Positions 6,821 through 14,682 of a DNA stretch of 44,659 nt are shown one piece after another (position 1 is the stretch's first letter; every line of letters begins with the position of its first letter). The translations under genes and the position numbers were made by a program. Under the pieces are notes generated by a model, which was not told the origin of the DNA, made no database searches, and worked only from the letters and a program-made list of their open reading frames with translations. Origin of the DNA: a virus; the IMG/VR virus record IMGVR_UViG_3300034190_001954, positions 1 through 44,659 of that record, one strand, 5' to 3'.

Positions 6821-7072
6821 CTACCTTTGCTCCAAGATGCTGATGCGTTCCTTAAGTTCGTCTAAGACCTTGCTGTGTGTGGCGTCGTTCGCTTCAGCCA
6901 AAACTTGCGACTTCACAAGGTCTGTCGAAATGCTTCTCAGTTCGCTGATCTGACCGGCGTTGTAGGCAATGTCCCGATCACGCCGTCCGATATTTAGAAA
7001 AATGCCCGCAGCAGTCGCAGCCAAAACAATGGTTTGCACGATCTGCCACGGGTTGTGTGTTGCCTTATCCAT
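6821..7072 (-). CDS. small membrane protein with coiled coil, 83 aa
   Basis: The N-terminal part has one membrane span (about residues 12-27, VQTIVLAATAAGIFLN) followed by a long charged helix ending LDELKERISILEQR, likely a coiled coil. The layout resembles the 65-aa neighbour and lysis-region membrane proteins. It is the first gene downstream of a strong terminator (7081-7115), so this set probably has its own promoter or relies on read-through; I could not identify a convincing promoter. Confidence 0.6.
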   Translation of the reverse strand: MDKATHNPWQIVQTIVLAATAAGIFLNIGRRDRDIAYNAGQISELRSISTDLVKSQVLAEANDATHSKVLDELKERISILEQR

Positions 7073-7080
7073 TCTTCACC

Positions 7081-7115
7081 AAAAAAACCGCCCGCCACCC
7101 TAAGGGCGACGGGGG
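7081..7115 (-). terminator. Rho-independent terminator after the resolvase gene
   Basis: On the minus strand a 9-bp stem (arms 7104-7112 and 7092-7100, loop TTA, two G-U pairs) is followed after four bases by seven T residues (7081-7087). It separates the replication/recombination operon from the small membrane protein genes. Confidence 0.75.
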
Positions 7116-7147
7116 TTAGAAAGAGATATGCCCTTTGGGAACATGGT

Positions 7148-7579
7148 TTACTGCAAATCTGGGGGATCGTAGGGGGTGATTCTGATCTTCACTTGCCGTA
7201 ATCCATCTTCGTCTTTTATTTGATCGACCGTGAGAAAAATGTGCGACGGGTCGTCGTCCAAAATGACCGACAGCCCCTTGCGAGATCTGCCCTTCGGACG
7301 CTTGAGCGCATCGATCAAATGCTTGCAAGATCCGTAGAGGTTGTCAAGGTCCATTGCTCGCTGCCTCTTGCCCCAGAGCCGTGTGATTTGCAGGCGAACA
7401 GGGCGTGTGAACTCTGGCAGCGGGCGACCGTAATACCACAACAGATCCCGCACCTTGTCGAACTCGCGCAACCGGGTTCGGTAGTGCATTCGCATGAGCC
7501 TGTTCGGGCTTATCAGGTCGTAAGGGATCACAGCTTCCCACTCGTCAGGATTCTCTTCACGCTGGCCTTCTGATGACAT
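7148..7579 (-). CDS. RusA-like Holliday junction resolvase
   Basis: A protein of about 143 aa from ATG 7579 (MSSEGQREENPDEWE); AGGA lies 8 nt upstream. The segment RAMDLDNLYGSCKHLIDAL followed by DDDPSHI matches the RusA pattern of D-x-D-N, K and D-D residues that bind magnesium and cut branched DNA. RusA proteins resolve Holliday junctions in recombination and replication. A longer frame back to 7621 exists but would overlap the primase by 65 nt. It is the last gene of the recombination operon, next to primase and helicase. The call is by motif order. Confidence 0.8.
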   Translation of the reverse strand: MSSEGQREENPDEWEAVIPYDLISPNRLMRMHYRTRLREFDKVRDLLWYYGRPLPEFTRPVRLQITRLWGKRQRAMDLDNLYGSCKHLIDALKRPKGRSRKGLSVILDDDPSHIFLTVDQIKDEDGLRQVKIRITPYDPPDLQ

Positions 7580-8360
7580 CGACAACGTCCTGCTTAGTTG
7601 CGCCCGACGCAACCCATTCACGCATGTCGTTGCACGGCGGCACGATTATCTTACATGCCGGACAGAGCTTTTCTAGGTGCGCCTGTAGCTTCCTTGCGCC
7701 GTCCATGCCCGGGCCGTCGTCGTCAGCCACGATTGCCACACGACGCCCAGAGACAGCCTCTGAGATCAGGTGTGTCCCACCAAGGCAGGATGGCCTACCA
7801 ATGGCGTCGAAGCCCAGATCGAGCGCAGCCGCCGTGTCAGTAGGTCCCTCGCAAATCAGCACGCCGTTCTTTTGGTTGTCGTTCCACCCATCAGGCAGGA
7901 ACAGACCCTGACGGCTGCCCTTGACGGCGAACTTCTTGCCAGTCATTGTCCGTATCCGTATGCCGATCACCCGGCGCTTGTGGCGGAACATCGGGAACGT
8001 CGCGCCGTTGTGCGTTCCGCTCCACCCCATGAACATGCGCTTCAGCGAAGGGGCTGACACCTTCAGGTCAGCGGCAACGGCACCAAGGTTATCATCAGTC
8101 CTCGCTGCAATCTGCTTCTTTGCAAGCTGTGCCAGCACTGTGTTGTGTTCTGGAAGCTCCTGCTTCCACTCTGGGTTCTGCTTCTTGTAAACCCCGGGCT
8201 TGAGAACATGCAGGTACCCAGAGCCGTCGATGTACTTCTTGCTGCCATCCTCGACCCGTGGGCAGATGATCGCGCTCTTGTCCTTCGCAACCAAGCACCA
8301 CTGCCCTTTGCCGCAGATTGGGCACTTGTTGTTTGCAGACACCCTGTCCCAGTCAGTCAT
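7557..8360 (-). CDS. DNA primase (zinc ribbon + TOPRIM)
   Basis: A 267-aa protein. The N-terminus has C13-P-I-C16, C22 and C33, a zinc ribbon that in phage primases reads template DNA. Residues 167-225 are a TOPRIM core: a glutamate in LICEGPTD (E171) and an aspartate run in VADDDGPGMDGA (D213-D215) that bind metal for primer synthesis. There is no attached helicase domain, unlike T7 gp4. The start overlaps the helicase stop by 4 nt, so the two are coupled. Confidence 0.87.
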   Translation of the reverse strand: MTDWDRVSANNKCPICGKGQWCLVAKDKSAIICPRVEDGSKKYIDGSGYLHVLKPGVYKKQNPEWKQELPEHNTVLAQLAKKQIAARTDDNLGAVAADLKVSAPSLKRMFMGWSGTHNGATFPMFRHKRRVIGIRIRTMTGKKFAVKGSRQGLFLPDGWNDNQKNGVLICEGPTDTAAALDLGFDAIGRPSCLGGTHLISEAVSGRRVAIVADDDGPGMDGARKLQAHLEKLCPACKIIVPPCNDMREWVASGATKQDVVDVIRRPA

Positions 8361-9994
8361 CCCCGTCTCCAGTTGTTTGCAGCGAGCCGGTCAATGATCT
8401 TGCTCGCTTCGCTGAATGTCTCATTCCCGGTATAGCCATGCTTCCTCAGCAGCTTTGCCTGCTTGTAGGTACAAAGGTTTTCCTTCCGCCTGCGGACAAG
8501 CTCCTTAAACAGCACGCGCTGTGTGTGGTGGTCCACGTTAGCGACCTCGATCCCATTGCGTGTGAGCATGGACTTCTGGCCTTCGGTCAGTGGCTTCGCG
8601 CCCATCCATATCTTGCTCGGCATCGAGATTTGCAACACATCGAATGGGTTCAGATCCTTGGCCTTGTACTTGACAGTAGCAGTGATCTTCTCCCGCTCAA
8701 GCATTGCCTTGCGCTCGGCCTCTTCGCGCTGCAACTCCTCCTCTGCCCACTCAAGCTCCGCAAGAACGTCAACCGGCGTAGCCGAGTCATCGTCATCCTT
8801 CTGCTTCTGTGTCACCAACTCGGCTGCTCGTGTCATGTCACCACCCAGAATGTCAGCAGCGTACACCAGCTTGTGCTTGGTGCTATTGCCGACGAAGTCG
8901 ATGACCTCGCAGTGGGGCTTTGCACTGTTGGCGATTGCAGCACACCGCTCCTCGGCTGTGTCTAGGCCATCAACTAGGTTGGGCAGCGGTCGAGTCCCAC
9001 GGCCAACCATCTGTGCGACAAGGGCGCGACTGCATGAGGGACGCGCCATCACAACCACCGCAACACTGGGGTCGTCAAAGCCCTCGGTTGCAATGCCGAC
9101 GTTCACCAGATACTGGAACTTGTTTGCTGCAAAGTCAGAAACAATGCCAGCCCGAATGTCCTTGGGTGTGTTGCCACACACCATGCGAGCAGACGCAGGC
9201 TTGTGCCTGTTGAAGATCTCAGCCAGCCTGTCGGCATGGGCGACACTGCTTGCAAAGACGATCGTCTTCTTGTCGCCAGTAAGCTCCAAGGTCGGGGTAG
9301 CTATGCCGTGCAGGTTCTTCTCGTACTCCATCACCTCCGACAACTGTCGCTGGTTCAGGTCACCTGCCACCTTGTTGACCTTGTTGAAGTCGAGCGACTC
9401 CACGCGAACCATGCGCTGCTTGATGGGCACAAGCCACCCGTCGCGGATGGACTGAGCCAACTCGTACTTGAAGGCGACCTTGTCGAACACCTGCCCCAGT
9501 GCAAGTTTGTCAGCACGGTCAGGTGTTGCGCTCACCCCCAGAACCTTCAGGTTCTCGTTGATGCGGAAGTAGTCAACAACCCGCATATACGTCTTTGCAA
9601 CCGCATGGTGCGCCTCGTCGATGATGAGCAGGGAGAAGTCACGCGGGTCGAACTTGGTGTACCTGTGCCCCAAGTACGCCTTCGCGTTGAGTGTCTGGAC
9701 ACTGGCAACCACCACCTTGCTGCGCATCCGCTCGTCTCGCTCGTAGGATCGCTCCTCTGCCATCTCGATGGCGGGCTTGATCCCAGTCACAGCTTCAACC
9801 TTGCTTGCAGCCTGCCGGATCAGTTCCTCACGGTGGGCGATGACCATGCACCGCTTCGACGCGATGCGAATCGCCTCGGCAAACACAATGGTTTTGCCAC
9901 ACCCCGTTGGCATGACCACCACCGCGCTTGCCGCTTTCCGTAATGTCTCGATGCAACCAGCAACCGCCTCTTTCTGGTACGGCCTCAGTTTCAC
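8357..9994 (-). CDS. SF2 helicase (RecG/UvsW/Hef-like DEAH type)
   Basis: A 545-aa protein with SF2 helicase motifs in order: Q-like MKLRPYQKEA, Walker A MPTGCGKT (28-35), DEAH (126-129), SATPDR (155-160), IATEGFDDP, and a C-terminal MVGRGTR. It hydrolyses ATP to unwind or remodel nucleic acid. The helicase core covers about residues 1-370; the C-terminal part has a long acidic/charged coiled region (EEELQREEAERKAM) and a possible DNA-binding end. Translation starts at GTG 9994, preceded by AAGGAG. It likely works with the primase and recombination proteins in this operon. Confidence 0.93.
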   Translation of the reverse strand: MKLRPYQKEAVAGCIETLRKAASAVVVMPTGCGKTIVFAEAIRIASKRCMVIAHREELIRQAASKVEAVTGIKPAIEMAEERSYERDERMRSKVVVASVQTLNAKAYLGHRYTKFDPRDFSLLIIDEAHHAVAKTYMRVVDYFRINENLKVLGVSATPDRADKLALGQVFDKVAFKYELAQSIRDGWLVPIKQRMVRVESLDFNKVNKVAGDLNQRQLSEVMEYEKNLHGIATPTLELTGDKKTIVFASSVAHADRLAEIFNRHKPASARMVCGNTPKDIRAGIVSDFAANKFQYLVNVGIATEGFDDPSVAVVVMARPSCSRALVAQMVGRGTRPLPNLVDGLDTAEERCAAIANSAKPHCEVIDFVGNSTKHKLVYAADILGGDMTRAAELVTQKQKDDDDSATPVDVLAELEWAEEELQREEAERKAMLEREKITATVKYKAKDLNPFDVLQISMPSKIWMGAKPLTEGQKSMLTRNGIEVANVDHHTQRVLFKELVRRRKENLCTYKQAKLLRKHGYTGNETFSEASKIIDRLAANNWRRG

Positions 9995-10007
9995 CTATAT
10001 CTCCTTC

Positions 10008-10280
10008 TTATCTCCTAAGTGTCTGGTTGCGGTAGCCAATGGCTTCGATGACTTGGTCAATCAACTGATTGCCCATCTCTTCGTAGCTTGGATTGTCACG
10101 CAAGTCCTCAGACCAGAGTTTTACTAGCCTGAGGAGCACCGCCAACACCTCTCGGTGCCCCTCGTTTCCGTGTGCGTCAAGCGTATTCATGGTGTCGATC
10201 CACTTCGAAAGTGCAATCAGCACGATTGACGGGCTGGTCGTTTCAGAAATCGGCACATCAAGCGGATCGTAGTTTTCCAT
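10008..10280 (-). CDS. hypothetical protein, 90 aa
   Basis: A 90-aa mostly helical protein starting MENYDPLDVPISETTS. It has no cysteines, membrane span or recognised motif. It lies between the HTH/zinc protein gene and the helicase gene, within the overlapping replication operon, so a role in DNA metabolism is likely but undefined. Confidence 0.6.
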   Translation of the reverse strand: MENYDPLDVPISETTSPSIVLIALSKWIDTMNTLDAHGNEGHREVLAVLLRLVKLWSEDLRDNPSYEEMGNQLIDQVIEAIGYRNQTLRR

Positions 10281-10281
10281 G

Positions 10282-11094
10282 TCAAGCCTTCATGTCGTCG
10301 GGCAGGGCGTCGTAGACACCCTTCGGAAGCCACCCAAGGTGGTTGCAACTGTCACATCCCTTACCCTCACAGTAAGGACAATCGGCTTCGGGTGCCGCCA
10401 GTTTCAGCAGTCTCGCTGCATTTTGCAAACTGGCAACGAACTGGTCGGCATCGAACCAGTGTGCGCCCTCCGACGCGCCCATGTCGTTCTTCACAGCAGC
10501 GGCGAACTCGCGCAGCCACTGGCGGTGAGTCTTGGTCGCCTCCAGAACGAAGGCACGACCGTCAGTCGGCGAGTCCTCTTCTTCTTCCGACTCCTTCGGC
10601 TGGGTCGGAATCGGATCTTCCGTAGGGATCACCTCGCCCTTGGCCTGCTTCAGCGTCTCGACAGTGACGCCTCGCTTGCCCGCATCGAACGCCAAGTCCT
10701 CCGCCTTCTGCCAGACATCGGCCTGCTCCTCGGGGTCAAGCCCTGTCAGGACGCGGGCCTGAGCGGTCGCAGTGATTGGCACAGTCTTCGCCACCTCGCT
10801 GGCGTCGATGACTTCATAGGCCCACGACTTCTTGTAGCCGAGCGAATGCTCGACGTACTCTGCAAACGTGGCGTACTTGGGCTTGTAAAGATCCTCATCC
10901 CGGATCTTCCGCAACGCCCAGCCCATTGTGATCCAAGACGACTTGGCCTTGGCCTCTGCGTCGAAGATGTGATCTTCGAGTGCTGACAGCTTGAACGCGG
11001 TGTCTTGGTCCTGAATGCCGACGTACCACGATTCATGCTGCTCGATTTGCTGCTCACGCACAGCCTTTGTGATTTCCTTTGATTCGTTCACCAC
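10282..11094 (-). CDS. HTH and zinc-ribbon protein, likely DNA-binding
   Basis: A 270-aa protein starting at GTG 11094 (overlapping the Bet stop by 7 nt). Residues about 55-95 (WALRKIRDEDLYK, FAEYVEHSLGYKKSWAYEVIDAS) form a helix-turn-helix of the sort found in plasmid and phage replication or partition proteins, where a 'YKTFEEYC...SYAYR' motif is usual. A Pro/Glu-rich linker follows, then a C-terminal zinc-ribbon CPYCEGKGCDSC (about residues 240-251). It may help load replication or recombination proteins. The family name is not certain. Confidence 0.6.
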   Translation of the reverse strand: MVNESKEITKAVREQQIEQHESWYVGIQDQDTAFKLSALEDHIFDAEAKAKSSWITMGWALRKIRDEDLYKPKYATFAEYVEHSLGYKKSWAYEVIDASEVAKTVPITATAQARVLTGLDPEEQADVWQKAEDLAFDAGKRGVTVETLKQAKGEVIPTEDPIPTQPKESEEEEDSPTDGRAFVLEATKTHRQWLREFAAAVKNDMGASEGAHWFDADQFVASLQNAARLLKLAAPEADCPYCEGKGCDSCNHLGWLPKGVYDALPDDMKA

Positions 11095-11912
11095 GGTGCC
11101 TCTTCTTCGGTGTGATTGTCCTGTGAAACTTCTTCATCCTTGGGCTGAAGAATCGCTTCTTCAAACGTCTTGCTCTCGGACGAAAACTGCTTGCACCTTG
11201 TGGCTGCAATCTTCGCCATCTCGTTCGTTGCGGTCCCGTCGGTCGGGAAGCCATGAAACTCCAAGACCTGCTTGCACATGCCGAGAACGTCGTCCTGACC
11301 AGTCCACTCCCTGACCACTTCAATCAGGTGAGCCTTCCAGTTCTTGGACTCCTCCGTCTCGGGTGCGGCCTCAGGAACCTCACGCTGTGGACGCGGGGGC
11401 TCCACCTCGGTGTGCCCGTTGTCAGGAGCAGACGCCTGCTGCATCTCCTCTTGGGTGTAGAGCCCGGAAAGCTCTGCGGGGAAAGCCTTGCGAATAGCAA
11501 GGGCCTCTGCGCACTTGCCCAGCATCAGGTGGGGCATCTTCTTCCACATGAAGCCCTGCTTCTCTCCGGGGAAGTACTGGTCCCAGCGTGCCGTCGCCGT
11601 GAACCCGCACCTCTGCCCGCCCACGATCTTGTAGACGGTCACAGTAGCCTTGCGGGGCTGGGCTTCGTCGTCGAAGACCGGGTCGTCGTTCCCTGCGTAC
11701 TTGCCAGTCCGGTCAGCGATGAGCCTGTAGCCATCGATGCCGGTCGTGATCGTCATGTTGTTCCCGCGAAGCTGCGGGTAGATCTGGTTCGCGATGGGGT
11801 TCAGCCCGTAGCGCTTGGAAGCGCACAGGAAGACCTCCAGTTGGTCGTCGGTCAGTCGAAAGCGGTTCTTGATGAACCGCTCTTCCTCTTCTGCAAAAAT
11901 CAGTTCACCCAT
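11088..11912 (-). CDS. bet: phage recombination protein Bet (single-strand annealing)
   Basis: About 274 aa, started at ATG 11912 with a strong AAGGAG site. The N-terminal 150 residues carry the Bet hallmark: FLCASKRYGLNPIANQIYPQLR, TGIDGYRLIADRTGKYAG, KMPHLMLGKCAEALAIRKAFP and LYTQEEM. Bet (lambda Red beta type) anneals complementary single strands during recombination. A Pro/Glu-rich spacer follows, then a C-terminal helical region. The adjacent PD-(D/E)XK nuclease probably generates the single strands, forming a Red-like pair. The frame could extend upstream, but the chosen start is the only one with a good ribosome site. Confidence 0.93.
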   Translation of the reverse strand: MGELIFAEEEERFIKNRFRLTDDQLEVFLCASKRYGLNPIANQIYPQLRGNNMTITTGIDGYRLIADRTGKYAGNDDPVFDDEAQPRKATVTVYKIVGGQRCGFTATARWDQYFPGEKQGFMWKKMPHLMLGKCAEALAIRKAFPAELSGLYTQEEMQQASAPDNGHTEVEPPRPQREVPEAAPETEESKNWKAHLIEVVREWTGQDDVLGMCKQVLEFHGFPTDGTATNEMAKIAATRCKQFSSESKTFEEAILQPKDEEVSQDNHTEEEAPW

Positions 11913-12837
11913 TGTTATCTCCTTCAAGTGGGCTGGTGTCGAATCGGTGGCAGAAGCTCTCAGCTTCACACAGGTGGCACTTGGCCGGGTCAGGGGTGGC
12001 CGGGAAGAAACCGGCCTTGTACATATCAACTCGTTTCTGAATCGCCGCGATCACGGCGTCTCGGTGTTCCGGCATGAAGTTCGCATACCGGAGGACAGAA
12101 TGTGTGGGCCGGGTGTCGCCTTTCTTGTATTCGCGCTCCGTGCCATCGTCGTCCTTGACTACTGTTTTTCTGCCGTAGGGTTTCAGGTGCGGCAGATGCA
12201 CCCATATTACCTTAGCGTCCGTTGCATTGGGGATCGGTCGATACCCGGCCCACTCTTCGACCAGAAACTCGCCTTGATTTGCCATGATCCAATACATGGC
12301 AAACTGCATGTTGCGAGCCAAGTACGCCTTGGTTGGTGCGTCCTTGCGCCACTTCCAATCGAAGATCAGCAATCTGTCCTTGCCATAACCGAATGCGTTT
12401 CCGGAATCCCGGACAATCAAATCGGTGTGGCTTGCAAACTCGGTGTCGCCCAGCTTCATTTTGCAAGGTGTTTCGCAACCGATGAAGACGGTCTGCGAGA
12501 ACTTGTCTGCAAAGCGCAGGGAATACTGCTCAACCACCTTCTCAATCTCTTCGAGGATCTCGTCGAGGTTCTTCTCTACCGCATCTGTCATCTCGCGCCG
12601 GTCTTGGATGAGGTCACGCTTGGTTTGTTCAAGCCCCCATGCCACTGCGGCGGCAGCGTCATCCCATGTGTTGGTTTCGTGCATGAACTGGCACGATGCA
12701 CCTGCAATCATCCCACGCACCAATGCGGTTGGAGCGTGTGGCAGGAGCTTGCCTTCCCAACGCAGAAGCACGCGGCGCGGGCAACTGTCCGTCAGGTCGG
12801 TCGAATGAATGGCGCTAATAGGCAACGTCATGGTCAT
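11905..12837 (-). CDS. PD-(D/E)XK exonuclease, Cas4/RecB-like, with Fe-S cysteines
   Basis: A 310-aa protein. It has an N-terminal Cys (C19 in SCPRR), a nuclease core with D139 (HTDLIVRD) and D160-x-K162 (FDWKWRK), and a C-terminal trio C287-x2-C290-x5-C296. This four-cysteine plus PD-(D/E)XK layout is that of Cas4 and AddB-type nucleases, where the cysteines bind an iron-sulphur cluster. It probably resects DNA ends for the Bet protein encoded just downstream; the stop overlaps Bet by 8 nt. It is the second gene of the recombination operon, after the HTH gene. Confidence 0.85.
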   Translation of the reverse strand: MTMTLPISAIHSTDLTDSCPRRVLLRWEGKLLPHAPTALVRGMIAGASCQFMHETNTWDDAAAAVAWGLEQTKRDLIQDRREMTDAVEKNLDEILEEIEKVVEQYSLRFADKFSQTVFIGCETPCKMKLGDTEFASHTDLIVRDSGNAFGYGKDRLLIFDWKWRKDAPTKAYLARNMQFAMYWIMANQGEFLVEEWAGYRPIPNATDAKVIWVHLPHLKPYGRKTVVKDDDGTEREYKKGDTRPTHSVLRYANFMPEHRDAVIAAIQKRVDMYKAGFFPATPDPAKCHLCEAESFCHRFDTSPLEGDNNG

Positions 12838-13067
12838 GCTTCTTGTCGTGCCGACTCAAGTTTCTCTACGAGGTTCTCGATCGATGACTGCACGGCCTTG
12901 CAAGTCTTGAGTCGTGGGTTCGCGTCTTGTGGGTGTGTAATCATGTTGTGAACGGTGTGTCGGCATACGCCTGCGGCTCTTGCAATCTCACTGACGCTCA
13001 GGCGCTGCGTTCGCACTTGGTGAGCCATCCAATCGAAATCTACGCAAAACTGATTCTTAGAAGACAT
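12834..13067 (-). CDS. helix-turn-helix regulator, 77 aa
   Basis: About 77 aa from ATG 13067 (AAAGGA 6 nt upstream). Residues about 25-45 (SVSEIARAAGVCRHTVHNMI) are a clear HTH of the Cro/resolvase type. It is the first gene of the replication/recombination operon, overlapping the nuclease start by 4 nt. It could autoregulate or bind the palindrome at 13597-13619 in front of the next gene upstream; that link is inference. Confidence 0.7.
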   Translation of the reverse strand: MSSKNQFCVDFDWMAHQVRTQRLSVSEIARAAGVCRHTVHNMITHPQDANPRLKTCKAVQSSIENLVEKLESARQEA

Positions 13068-13104
13068 CCTGTTCCTTTGTGAGTAGTACTCCGCGTGTAT
13101 ACAA

Positions 13105-13170
13105 GCAGGTGTGTGGGATGCGCGGCCCCCCACACACCTGCGGCGTCAGTGTCCCGAGGGCGCCTCGGAC
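13105..13170. promoter_or_regulatory. two strong hairpins between the HTH gene and the 127-aa gene
   Basis: The first is a perfect 13-bp inverted repeat (GCAGGTGTGTGGG at 13105-13117 and its complement at 13129-13141, 11-nt loop). The second (about 13151-13170) pairs GTCC-C-GAGG with CCTCGGAC. Neither has a clear T tract. Attenuation, protection of the 3' end, or a protein-binding site are all possible. Confidence 0.55.
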
Positions 13171-13183
13171 ACCTCCGCCTACA

Positions 13184-13567
13184 TTAGTCAGAGTTGTCGG
13201 TGCCCTCCGCCTTGAACATCTCCTCGAACTTGCGATCGAGGATCGCCTTGCGGAACTGCTTGGTGATGAACTTGATGAGGTCGCCGCGCTGGAACACCAT
13301 CGGCGTGTCGCTGATGTCGCTGATGTCAACGCCGGAGGCAGCGATCGCCGCCGCAGCCATGTCCATGCCCCGGCACATCTCCGCTTCGAGCGCATCCCAC
13401 GCTTCCCTGCCCGGGTTGCTCTCGGACCAGCCCTCCATGACCGTGTCCCACTCGATCTCGCTGGGAGCGTCCCAGCCCTCGAAGTGACAGAGGACCGGGT
13501 AGAGGCGCTGGGCGTGATCGAGCAGAACGCTCACGGTTTCGGCAGAGTCAACGATTCCAAACGTCAT
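13184..13567 (-). CDS. hypothetical acidic protein, 127 aa
   Basis: A 127-aa acidic protein starting MTFGIVDSAETVSVLL at ATG 13567 with AAGGAG upstream. It is helical in appearance with one conserved-looking stretch near DISDISDTPMVFQ. No family is recognised. It is the first product of the best promoter in the region (13621-13649), so it is probably an early protein. Confidence 0.6.
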   Translation of the reverse strand: MTFGIVDSAETVSVLLDHAQRLYPVLCHFEGWDAPSEIEWDTVMEGWSESNPGREAWDALEAEMCRGMDMAAAAIAASGVDISDISDTPMVFQRGDLIKFITKQFRKAILDRKFEEMFKAEGTDNSD

Positions 13568-13596
13568 GTGTATCTCCTTCAGGTTTGGGTTGTTCT

Positions 13597-13649
13597 GTGA
13601 ACCACACAGATGTGGTCACTATTCTAGGTGATGCCGACAGGTTTGTCAA
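13597..13649 (-). promoter_or_regulatory. sigma-70 promoter with an overlapping palindromic operator
   Basis: On the minus strand: TTGACA (13649-13644), a 17-bp spacer, and TAGAAT (13626-13621), almost exactly a sigma-70 promoter. Just downstream, over the likely start site, lies a near-perfect inverted repeat (13597-13619; arms GTGACCACA and TGTGGTtCAC). This is the arrangement of a repressor operator. It drives the 127-aa gene and probably the operon beyond. Confidence 0.75.
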
Positions 13650-13660
13650 CAGATGATATG

Positions 13661-13697
13661 AAAAACCCCCTCCCGGCTGACTGGTGCCGAAAGGGGG
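13661..13697 (-). terminator. Rho-independent terminator after the DUF3846-like gene
   Basis: A 12-bp stem on the minus strand (arms 13686-13697 and 13666-13677, two G-U pairs, 8-nt loop) is followed by five T residues (13661-13665). Confidence 0.85.
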
Positions 13698-13723
13698 ATG
13701 CAAAGAGTAGATCGACAGGTGGA

Positions 13724-14104
13724 TTAGCCAGACGCCTCAGCCTGCGTGTCCGAGAGGTCGCACCCTGAAACGAGTTGACTACCAAGACCCCGCAACACGT
13801 TCGCAAAGGTCTTGGGCAAACCGAGGGTCTTGCCGTCCTGATCTACTCCGCCACAAAGCACGCCGTTGCCCACCAGAAACGGGTGACCTGCGATTGCACA
13901 CAGCATGACGTTCATGGGCCTACCCTTGACGAGTCCTTCCTCGTCAACGTAGGCAGTGCATTCCTGCCCGTTCCAGTTGAACGTGACCGGCTCGATGTAG
14001 CCACCGACTCTGGTCTGAAACTCGACAAGCGTGTTGGGCATGTCTTCGACAGAGACGGTGCCATCTTCCGAGACGACAGCAACGGTAATCATTTCATCAA
14101 GCAT
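13724..14104 (-). CDS. DUF3846-like protein, 126 aa
   Basis: A 126-aa protein (MLDEMITVAVVSEDG...). The order of a VGGYIEPV segment, AYVDEEGLVKGRPMN and a GNGVLCGGVDQDGKT region matches DUF3846, a small family often seen on phages and plasmids beside ArdA-type anti-restriction genes, from general family memory. The start at 14104 has AAGGAG 8 nt upstream; a second ATG at 14092 is possible. The gene has its own terminator (13661-13697). Function unknown. Confidence 0.7.
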   Translation of the reverse strand: MLDEMITVAVVSEDGTVSVEDMPNTLVEFQTRVGGYIEPVTFNWNGQECTAYVDEEGLVKGRPMNVMLCAIAGHPFLVGNGVLCGGVDQDGKTLGLPKTFANVLRGLGSQLVSGCDLSDTQAEASG

Positions 14105-14220
14105 GGGATCTACTCCTTACGATCTCTTTTCGAACGGGGACATAATCACTTTGTCAACCCCCCTCGTCAACAGCAATCAGGCGGGTTTTCGTTTTTTGTA
14201 TCCAGTTTTTTCGGCCTTCG

Positions 14221-14370
14221 TCATTCCTCCGTGTCCGTAGTCTTCTTCTTCGCAAGCTCCGCTTGTGCCTTGCGCAGCTTCTCGCTGGTGACGTTGCCGT
14301 TGGTGGTCGTCTGCTCCAGCACTTCGGTGATGGCTTCAAGCACGGCGTGGATGGTCTTCTGCATGTTCAT
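14221..14370 (-). CDS. small protein, 49 aa
   Basis: Read from ATG 14370 (MNMQKTIHAVLEAITEV), a short helical protein with a Lys/Glu/Thr-rich tail (KKKTTDTEE). The leader carries the recurring CCTGAAAGGA-type ribosome site hairpin (14381-14395). Upstream ATGs exist (14379), so the exact start is uncertain. No family is recognised. Confidence 0.5.
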   Translation of the reverse strand: MNMQKTIHAVLEAITEVLEQTTTNGNVTSEKLRKAQAELAKKKTTDTEE

Positions 14371-14594
14371 GGTTATCATCAATCCTTTCAGGGTTAGTTG
14401 CTGCACACGGGCTGGGGGGTTGAGTAGTTCTGACGGCACGATGCACCTGCCTCCTACATAAACCGCCCCCCTTGACAGTGCCGTCGCACCGTGCCCGTGG
14501 CCTTGCAAGATGTTCGGGAAAGCCTCCTGCGCCAGCAGCGTTGCCGCAGGAGGTACAAGTTGCAAACCAACGAGGCTTGCAAAGGAGATTGAAA

Positions 14595-14624
14595 CCCTCC
14601 CCCCGGCTTGCGCCGAGGGGAAGG
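14595..14624 (-). terminator. very stable GNRA-loop hairpin
   Basis: A 13-bp stem (two G-U pairs) closed by the tetraloop GCAA. It is followed by only TTTCAAT, so it may be a weak terminator or an RNA structural element. Confidence 0.45.
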
Positions 14625-14648
14625 TGAAAGGACCAGCCAGAGGCTAGT

Positions 14649-14682
14649 AAAACCCTCACGCCACAGTGGCTGCGACGGAGGG
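14649..14682 (-). terminator. terminator after the YNGWTNRDTW protein gene
   Basis: On the minus strand CCCTC and CGC pair with GCG and GAGGG, followed by TTTTA. It lies 16 nt past the stop of the gene at 14698-15072. Confidence 0.5.

Noticed and set aside
14152-14170. Promoter upstream of the DUF3846-like gene
   Set aside because: TTGACA and TTGACG occur but no -10 at 16-18 bp is convincing.
14177-14224. 15-codon leftward frame after the 49-aa gene (MTKAEKTGYKKRKPA)
   Set aside because: The start overlaps a stop in an ATGA but the ribosome site is directly adjacent to the start, leaving no proper spacing; too short to support.
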